DNA from: Gammaproteobacteria bacterium
GTDB taxonomy: Bacteria > Pseudomonadota > Gammaproteobacteria > UBA9214
Assembly: GCA_003454335.1 (NCBI GenBank)
Contig: DMKK01000110.1
Span: 1 to 9,556 of the forward strand
Direction: 5' to 3'
Length of the DNA stretch: 9,556 bases
Under the pieces are notes generated by a model. That model searched no databases. It was not told the origin of the DNA and saw only the letters and a program-made list of their open reading frames with translations. The translations under genes were made by a program, and so were the position numbers. This document shows, in pieces, positions 5,245 through 9,556 of this stretch (within the stretch, counting starts at the first letter, position 1; the number at the start of each line of letters is the position of its first letter).

Positions 5245-6612
5245 CTATTCGTACTGCAGATAATGGCCGGGCTGCAATGCAGGATCCAGTGGTAAAATCC
5301 AGTCAGCCGATTTCAGGCTGCGCGGTATCTCTGACAGATCACGTTCCGGGTCCACCAGCATCGCCAGTTCACGGAAGTTGAGCGAACACATGGTTTGCGC
5401 TGTGACCACCGGGTCTGACACCCGGTATTTTGCCTGCCAGACCTTGTCCAGATGGTGTGCGAACTGCAGGATCATATCCGGCCGGGTCGGCATTTTCTCG
5501 AACTGACGTCGGGTGAGCCAGATAGCAGGGTTAACCCGCCATTTTTTACCCGTATCCGGGTCAAGCACCTGGAACTCTACACGGGCATCCTTGTCCCTGA
5601 GCTTCATGCGCCAGGAGAAACGATGGCCCTCCTCCGTCCAGGCAACGGTCCCGGGATAGACCAGTGGGCGCATCGGCATCAGGATGTTATAGAGCAGGAA
5701 GATGCCGAACAGTACCATCAACGGTTTTTCCCAGGATAGTTCGATCCGTGCCGGCCTTGTGCCGAGTTGAAAACTGCCTGTCACCCGACCCAGCCAGCGA
5801 CGTGGCCAGCCCGGGTCAAAGAACAGCGTGGTTGCGCACAGGGTCATCCAGGGGAAAATACCGATGGAGAAAAGCGTTGCATTGGACAAGTGGAATATGG
5901 CGTAAAAGCAAAACACAATCAGCCGGGTCTTTTTAAAGAATAGCAGTGGTGCACCCAACAGATGCAGGGACATGGAAAACCAGGCACCGAAGATGGCGAA
6001 GTCCGGGGCAGTCAGCAGCGGAGCCATAAGCGGATGCTCTTCTGCCCGGCTTGAAAACCAGAACGTCAGTGGCCAGCCACTTAACCAGTCGCTGTTCATC
6101 TTGACCAGGCCCGCATAGAGCAGCACGATCTCGGTCATTATCAACAGCCCGAGCAGTGACCAGCGCGGAATCCAGTCGTTCCGCTCGCCCCGTCGCAGGG
6201 ACCAAACCTGGTCTGCCGGGACCATCAGCAGACAGATGCCATACAGCATGACCAGATAAAAATGGTTCAGGTAATTCGCCTGCTCGATGAAGAACTGCCA
6301 GCTAAAAGCAATCAGGAAGACCAGACAGGCAGTTCTGTAGAACAGCCCCAGCATGATACCGAGGGAGGCCAGTCCGATAACGGCGAACAGAATATACATG
6401 CCATTGCCGGGCAATGCCGGTACCCACTCCCAGCCGAAATACTTGAACTGAAACCCGCCGCCGGGATTTTCCAGACCATCCAGAAACAGATGCTGGATGC
6501 GCGGCCAGTAACGAAAAGCATCCCAGAGCAGGATGCCGCCAAAGGCGATGCGGAAGACGGCAAGGGAAGCACCATCGACTGGTTCACGCAGCCATGACAG
6601 AAACCTGTTCAT
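5245..6612 (-). CDS. HTTM / vitamin K-dependent gamma-carboxylase-like membrane protein
   Basis: The 455-residue product has about eight hydrophobic segments (near 16–32, 72–91, 95–110, 116–132, 151–170, 205–225, 230–262 and 296–313) and a soluble C-terminal domain (315–455). The HTTM hallmark Tyr-Ala-Gly-Leu-Val-Lys-Met-Asn-Ser-Asp-Trp is at 166–176. By motif, Lys171 aligns with the catalytic-base Lys218 of human GGCX. The C-terminal half also resembles GGCX: a Phe-Ser-Trp-Arg-Met strand (332–336), Val-Asn-Pro-Ala-Ile-Trp (360–365), and Asp-Pro-Glu-Arg-Asp near 421. It is thus a full-length homologue, not just an HTTM fragment. The ATG has AAGGA seven bases upstream. Bacterial members have no proven carboxylase activity, and the substrate is unknown. 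It is cotranscribed with the DCC gene two bases downstream. Confidence 0.92.
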   Translation of the reverse strand: MNRFLSWLREPVDGASLAVFRIAFGGILLWDAFRYWPRIQHLFLDGLENPGGGFQFKYFGWEWVPALPGNGMYILFAVIGLASLGIMLGLFYRTACLVFLIAFSWQFFIEQANYLNHFYLVMLYGICLLMVPADQVWSLRRGERNDWIPRWSLLGLLIMTEIVLLYAGLVKMNSDWLSGWPLTFWFSSRAEEHPLMAPLLTAPDFAIFGAWFSMSLHLLGAPLLFFKKTRLIVFCFYAIFHLSNATLFSIGIFPWMTLCATTLFFDPGWPRRWLGRVTGSFQLGTRPARIELSWEKPLMVLFGIFLLYNILMPMRPLVYPGTVAWTEEGHRFSWRMKLRDKDARVEFQVLDPDTGKKWRVNPAIWLTRRQFEKMPTRPDMILQFAHHLDKVWQAKYRVSDPVVTAQTMCSLNFRELAMLVDPERDLSEIPRSLKSADWILPLDPALQPGHYLQYE

Positions 6613-6729
6613 GTATCTATCCTTGATGATTCAGGGTAATCAAGGGGACAGTATACCTGTTTACCGGTAGCGGGCAGTTGTGCTTGCCATAAAGCGACGC
6701 TCCCTCCGGGACGGGAAGTACGCGACGGA

Positions 6730-7428
6730 TCAGGTTGCGGGTGTACGGGACATAAACCAGCGACAGGCAAGCAGAGAGAGCAACGCCCAGACACCTCCGG
6801 CAATCCAGCCTGCAATGATATCCGTTGGCCAGTGCACACCGAGATACACCCTGCTCATTCCAACCAGAAGGGTCAGCAGTAATGACCAGCCCAGAATATA
6901 GAGCTTGATGCGGGTCTTGCTGCTTGCATGCGCCAGCAGTGCGCCCATCGTTAAAAACGCCACCGTCGACATCATGGCATGACCGCTGGGAAAACTGCTC
7001 ATTATCGCTGCGGTTTCGTGCGGGACAAGTTCGGGTCGGGGGCGTTCGAAGAACGTCTTGAGCAGACTATTGAAGAGTGATCCACCTGCCATTGCCAGCA
7101 ATACGAAGAGCGCCATGCGGGGCCTGTGCTGCAGCCAGAAATAGCCACATACAGCAATGGTCAGCAGACCCAGGGCGACGGCTCCCCCCAATGCCGTCAA
7201 GTCGCGAACAATAACCTCAAGCCATTCCGGACCAAGGGGATCGGCAAGATCTGCCGGGTTGCGCAACATCAACAGCAGTTGCTGATCAAAACCCGCTGTA
7301 TCGCCATCTGCCACCTCCCCGGTCAATTTGATGAAGGCATATAAACCGAGCGAAATAATGATGACCACGATTGCCGTGATGTATTCCGGCAGATCTCGCC
7401 TGTTCAGTATTTTTGCATCTGACTGCAT
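6730..7428 (-). CDS. PAP2 family membrane lipid phosphatase
   Basis: The 232-residue product carries all three PAP2 signature motifs: Lys124 … Arg131-Pro132 (KX6RP), Pro-Ser-Gly-His at 147–150, and Ser192-Arg193 … His199 … Asp203 (SRX5HX3D). These form the vanadium-haloperoxidase-like phosphatase site. Around six membrane helices surround them (near 17–34, 80–98, 105–122, 150–166, 176–191 and 203–221), with a periplasmic loop at about 35–75. Such proteins remove phosphate from phosphatidic acid, phosphatidylglycerol phosphate or undecaprenyl pyrophosphate; the sequence does not decide among these. The best ribosome-site match, GAGGA, is about 12 bases before the ATG, further than usual, but a stop upstream rules out a longer in-frame start nearby. 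It lies 58 bases after serS and may be read through from it. Confidence 0.93.
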   Translation of the reverse strand: MQSDAKILNRRDLPEYITAIVVIIISLGLYAFIKLTGEVADGDTAGFDQQLLLMLRNPADLADPLGPEWLEVIVRDLTALGGAVALGLLTIAVCGYFWLQHRPRMALFVLLAMAGGSLFNSLLKTFFERPRPELVPHETAAIMSSFPSGHAMMSTVAFLTMGALLAHASSKTRIKLYILGWSLLLTLLVGMSRVYLGVHWPTDIIAGWIAGGVWALLSLLACRWFMSRTPAT

Positions 7429-7486
7429 TACGGCTAATATTCCTCAATCCTGCCCATGATGTTTGGAAAAGTACTGCTCGTCTCAG

Positions 7487-8758
7487 CTAAATGGCATCAA
7501 TACCACCCATGTAGGATTTAAGCACATCCGGGATGCGGATCGATCCGTCTGCCTGTTGATAGTTCTCCATCACCGCGACCAGTGTTCGCCCGACGGCAAG
7601 TCCGGAGCCGTTGATCGTGTGCAGCAGTTCCGGTTTGCCGGTGTCTGGATTGCGCCAGCGTGCCTGCATGCGCCGTGCCTGAAAGGCTTCAAAATTACTG
7701 CAGGATGAGATTTCACGATAGGCCTGCTGTCCGGGAAGCCATACTTCAAGGTCATAGGTCTTTGCTGCGGAGAAACCGATATCACCGGTACAGAGGGTAA
7801 CCACGCGGTATGGCAGTTCGAGTTGCTGCAGGATGGCTTCCGCGTGAGCGGTTAACTGCTCCAGTACTTCGTATGAATCTTCAGGTCGGGCCAGCTGGAC
7901 CATTTCAACCTTCTCGAACTGGTGCTGGCGTATCATGCCGCGCGTGTCTTTGCCATAGGAGCCGGCTTCCGAACGGAAACACGGTGTATGGGCGGTGTAG
8001 CGTACCGGCAGTGACGCGGCCTCGAAGATTGTGTCACGCGCGAGGTTGGTTACCGGGACTTCTGCCGTGGGTATCAGGTAATACCCGCTCTCCCCTTCCA
8101 TCTTGAACAGGTCTTCCTCAAACTTTGGCAGCTGGCCGGTGCCCTGCAGGCTGTCGGCATTGACCAGGTAGGGGACGTAGACTTCACTGTAGCCGTGCTC
8201 GCGTGTGTGTGTGTCCAGCATGAACTGGATCAGGGCGCGGTGCAGCCGGGCAAGGGGACCCTGCATGACACTGAAACGTGAGCCGGTTAACTTTGCGGCC
8301 GTCTCAAAATCAAGCTGTCCCAACTGTTCGCCAAGGTCAACGTGGTCCCTGGGTGCAAAGTCGAACTCGGCAGGTTCACCCCACTTTCTGAGTTCCGGGT
8401 TGTCCTCCTCCCCTTTCCCCCCAGGTACAGATGCATGCGGGATATTGGGAATTCCCATGAGGATTGAATTCAGCTCTTCCTGCAAGGTTGCGAGTTCGTG
8501 CTCCTTGGCCTTGAGCTGCTCACCCAGGCCTTCGACTTCCTTTAACAGTGGCGCAATATCTTCACCGGCTGCCTTTGCCTTGCCAATACCCTTTGAACGG
8601 CTATTGCGTTCTGCCTGCAGTTCCTGGGTTTGCGTCTGGATTGATTTGCGTCGTTCTTCCAGGGCTTGCAGGTTTTTTGTATCCAGCACAAAACCGCGTC
8701 GCGCGAGTTGTTGTGCGGTGCCTTCCAGATCGTTGCGTAAGAGTTTGGGGTCAAGCAT
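7487..8758 (-). CDS. serS: Serine--tRNA ligase
   Basis: SerRS charges tRNA-Ser (and tRNA-Sec) with serine in the cytoplasm. The 423-residue product is close to the E. coli enzyme (430). The N-terminal tRNA-binding coiled coil spans about 27–100, rich in Gln, Glu, Lys and Arg. The class II core follows: the Thr-Ala-Glu serine-binding loop at 231–233, motif 2 with Phe-Arg-Ser-Glu-Ala-Gly-Ser at 261–267, the Ser-Ser-Cys-Ser-Asn-Phe segment at 351–356, and motif 3 with Gly-Ser-Gly-Leu-Ala-Val-Gly-Arg-Thr at 384–392. The ATG has AAGGA five bases upstream. It lies 12 bases after the DUF190 stop, so it is almost certainly in the crcB–DUF190 transcript. No key residue is missing. Confidence 0.98.
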   Translation of the reverse strand: MLDPKLLRNDLEGTAQQLARRGFVLDTKNLQALEERRKSIQTQTQELQAERNSRSKGIGKAKAAGEDIAPLLKEVEGLGEQLKAKEHELATLQEELNSILMGIPNIPHASVPGGKGEEDNPELRKWGEPAEFDFAPRDHVDLGEQLGQLDFETAAKLTGSRFSVMQGPLARLHRALIQFMLDTHTREHGYSEVYVPYLVNADSLQGTGQLPKFEEDLFKMEGESGYYLIPTAEVPVTNLARDTIFEAASLPVRYTAHTPCFRSEAGSYGKDTRGMIRQHQFEKVEMVQLARPEDSYEVLEQLTAHAEAILQQLELPYRVVTLCTGDIGFSAAKTYDLEVWLPGQQAYREISSCSNFEAFQARRMQARWRNPDTGKPELLHTINGSGLAVGRTLVAVMENYQQADGSIRIPDVLKSYMGGIDAI

Positions 8759-8770
8759 GTTATTCCTTAA

Positions 8771-9076
8771 TTAGACTACCAGTGTTGCCGGCCAGCAGAT
8801 GATGTGGCCGGGTTCAACCTTGTTGCGGAGGTGCTCAAGGATAGTATTTACTTTCTCGGGTACATCGAAGAACTCAATGACCAGCGGCAGGTCCAGCGAC
8901 ATATCCAGTAACGACGAAGAATGCATTGTACCTGACTTGCCAAAGCCGCTAATGCCGCGAAACACCGTCACGCCCTGTACCTTTTCCTCGTCGTGCAGGC
9001 AGCGGAGTAACGATTCCATGCTGCCCTCGCCTTCTGTCAGGTAGACCCGTACGCAGGTGACATCCAGTTTGTTCAT
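8771..9076 (-). CDS. DUF190 family PII-like protein
   Basis: The 101-residue product opens with Arg-Val-Tyr-Leu-Thr-Glu-Gly-Glu-Gly (10–18) and has Gly-Val-Thr-Val-Phe-Arg-Gly-Ile-Ser-Gly-Phe-Gly (35–46), then Leu-Asp-Leu-Pro-Leu-Val-Ile-Glu-Phe-Phe-Asp. These are the usual marks of DUF190, a ferredoxin-like fold related to PII signalling proteins. The ATG at 9076 overlaps the crcB stop as ATGA; a longer frame reaching 9121 would run through crcB and adds residues without family similarity, so it was not chosen. DUF190 genes recur beside crcB, so a role in sensing fluoride or a nucleotide and modulating the channel is plausible but unproven. Serine-tRNA ligase follows 12 bases downstream. Confidence 0.9.
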   Translation of the reverse strand: MNKLDVTCVRVYLTEGEGSMESLLRCLHDEEKVQGVTVFRGISGFGKSGTMHSSSLLDMSLDLPLVIEFFDVPEKVNTILEHLRNKVEPGHIICWPATLVV

Positions 9077-9447
9077 AATTGCCTCGCTGCAAGCACACCA
9101 AGTCCGGCGGACGCAACGCACACAATGACGCTGACAAGCATATTGGCCAGCGCCTTGCCCGGATGCCCTGCCTCCATAAGATTCAGTGTTTCCATGGAAA
9201 AGGTCGAGAAGGTCGTAAAGGCCCCCAGGACACCAATCAACAAAAATGCGCGCAGTGCCGGACCGGCGGCCATGCGCTCGATGAGCCAGATGTACAGGAA
9301 CCCCATTAGCAGGCTGCCCAGGACATTGACGGCCAGTGTCCCGTACGGAAATGCCGTACCCAGACGGCTGTGGACAGCGGTCGAGGTCCAGTAACGCAGT
9401 AATGCGCCGACGGCGCCACCGGCTGCAATGGCCAGTACCTGGGTCAT
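9073..9447 (-). CDS. crcB: Fluoride channel CrcB/Fluc
   Basis: CrcB is a small dual-topology dimeric membrane channel that lets fluoride leave the cell. The 124-residue product has four hydrophobic helices (about 3–18, 36–57, 66–84 and 100–121). Family motifs are Gly-Gly-Ala-Val-Gly-Ala-Leu-Leu-Arg-Tyr (10–19), Pro-Tyr-Gly-Thr-Leu-Ala-Val-Asn (34–41, pore Asn41) and Gly-Val-Leu-Gly-Ala-Phe-Thr-Thr-Phe-Ser-Thr-Phe (72–83) with the phenylalanine box. The ATG at 9447 is preferred over a GTG at 9483: it gives the usual length and starts at the first helix. Neither has a strong ribosome site; the one before 9447 is weak. No fluoride riboswitch is recognisable in the 109 bases upstream. The stop overlaps the DUF190 start. 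Confidence 0.94.
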   Translation of the reverse strand: MTQVLAIAAGGAVGALLRYWTSTAVHSRLGTAFPYGTLAVNVLGSLLMGFLYIWLIERMAAGPALRAFLLIGVLGAFTTFSTFSMETLNLMEAGHPGKALANMLVSVIVCVASAGLGVLAARQL

Positions 9448-9534
9448 TGGTTTGTCTCGGCTCTCATGGGGGTAATGGTACACGGAGGGTGTGATTTACG
9501 CATCCGTGATCGCTGGTGAGGTTCTGGCTCAATC

Positions 9535-9556
9535 CTGTAGGAGCGCCGTCCCCGGC
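9535..9556. repeat. REP-like palindrome, TGTAGGAGCG family, copy 2 (partial)
   Basis: These last 22 bases match bases 1887–1908 at 21 positions; the only difference is C for T at 9546. The right arm lies beyond the window, so the hairpin cannot be confirmed. It sits about 90 bases upstream of crcB, presumably just past the 3' end of the preceding gene. Confidence 0.75.

Noticed and set aside
6613..6729. Possible intrinsic terminator after the PAP2 gene or promoter for the carboxylase-like gene
   Set aside because: The GC-rich inverted bases near 6700 make only a four-base stem without a T run, and the TATACT near 6650 on the minus strand has no acceptable -35 box.
9448..9483. GTG start at 9483 for crcB, adding 12 residues
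   Set aside because: The extra residues are polar, with His and Pro, and are not part of the first helix; there is no ribosome site before the GTG, and the length from 9447 fits the family.
9448..9534. Fluoride riboswitch upstream of crcB
   Set aside because: I looked for the conserved pseudoknot segments of the crcB motif on the minus strand and did not find them in order. A covariance-model scan would settle it.

Overview
The window looks like a chromosomal segment of a gammaproteobacterium of moderate GC content. Three things suggest this: a crcB–serS block of the kind found next to lolA/rarA in pseudomonads and relatives, an HtpX heat-shock protease of gammaproteobacterial type, and dispersed REP-like palindromes of the TGTAGGAGCG and GTAGGATGGGT types that are common in that class. 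The exact genus cannot be read from the sequence; a Chromatiales-like or other environmental lineage is a guess. I see no phage, insertion sequence, CRISPR array, tRNA or rRNA.

Layout. (1) Bases 1–763, minus: the N-terminal 254 residues of a multi-pass membrane protein whose 3' end lies outside the window. It is divergent from (2) htpX at 932–1768, plus. (3) Bases 1769–2043: a gene-free gap between convergent transcription units, filled with repeats including two clear palindromes. (4) Bases 2044–4491, minus: a compact three-gene envelope operon. It encodes a DUF2092 periplasmic protein, a long low-complexity DUF6515 protein overlapping it by ATGA, and an 82-residue exported protein built from six 9-residue repeats. 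Upstream is a candidate sigma-70 promoter whose -35 box sits in a 15-bp palindrome, with a leader of about 140 bases. (5) Bases 4700–4792: a second GTAGGATG palindrome. (6) Bases 4823–6612, minus: a full-length vitamin K-dependent gamma-carboxylase-like (HTTM) membrane protein and, two bases downstream, a DCC-family CxxC thiol oxidoreductase that starts at TTG. (7) Bases 6730–9447, minus: crcB (fluoride channel), DUF190 (PII-like), serS (seryl-tRNA synthetase) and a PAP2 lipid phosphatase, the first three tightly packed. (8) The last 22 bases repeat the first palindrome family almost exactly.

How the genes work together. HtpX, the PAP2 phosphatase, the carboxylase-like/DCC pair and the DUF2092 operon all act in or at the cell envelope. 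The crcB–DUF190 pair forms a fluoride-export unit that appears to share transcription with serS. The best candidates for undescribed biology are the DUF2092–DUF6515–repeat-protein operon and the carboxylase-like/DCC pair. Each of the three palindrome sites lies in an intergenic gap or beyond a transcription unit, where it could act in mRNA 3'-end formation.
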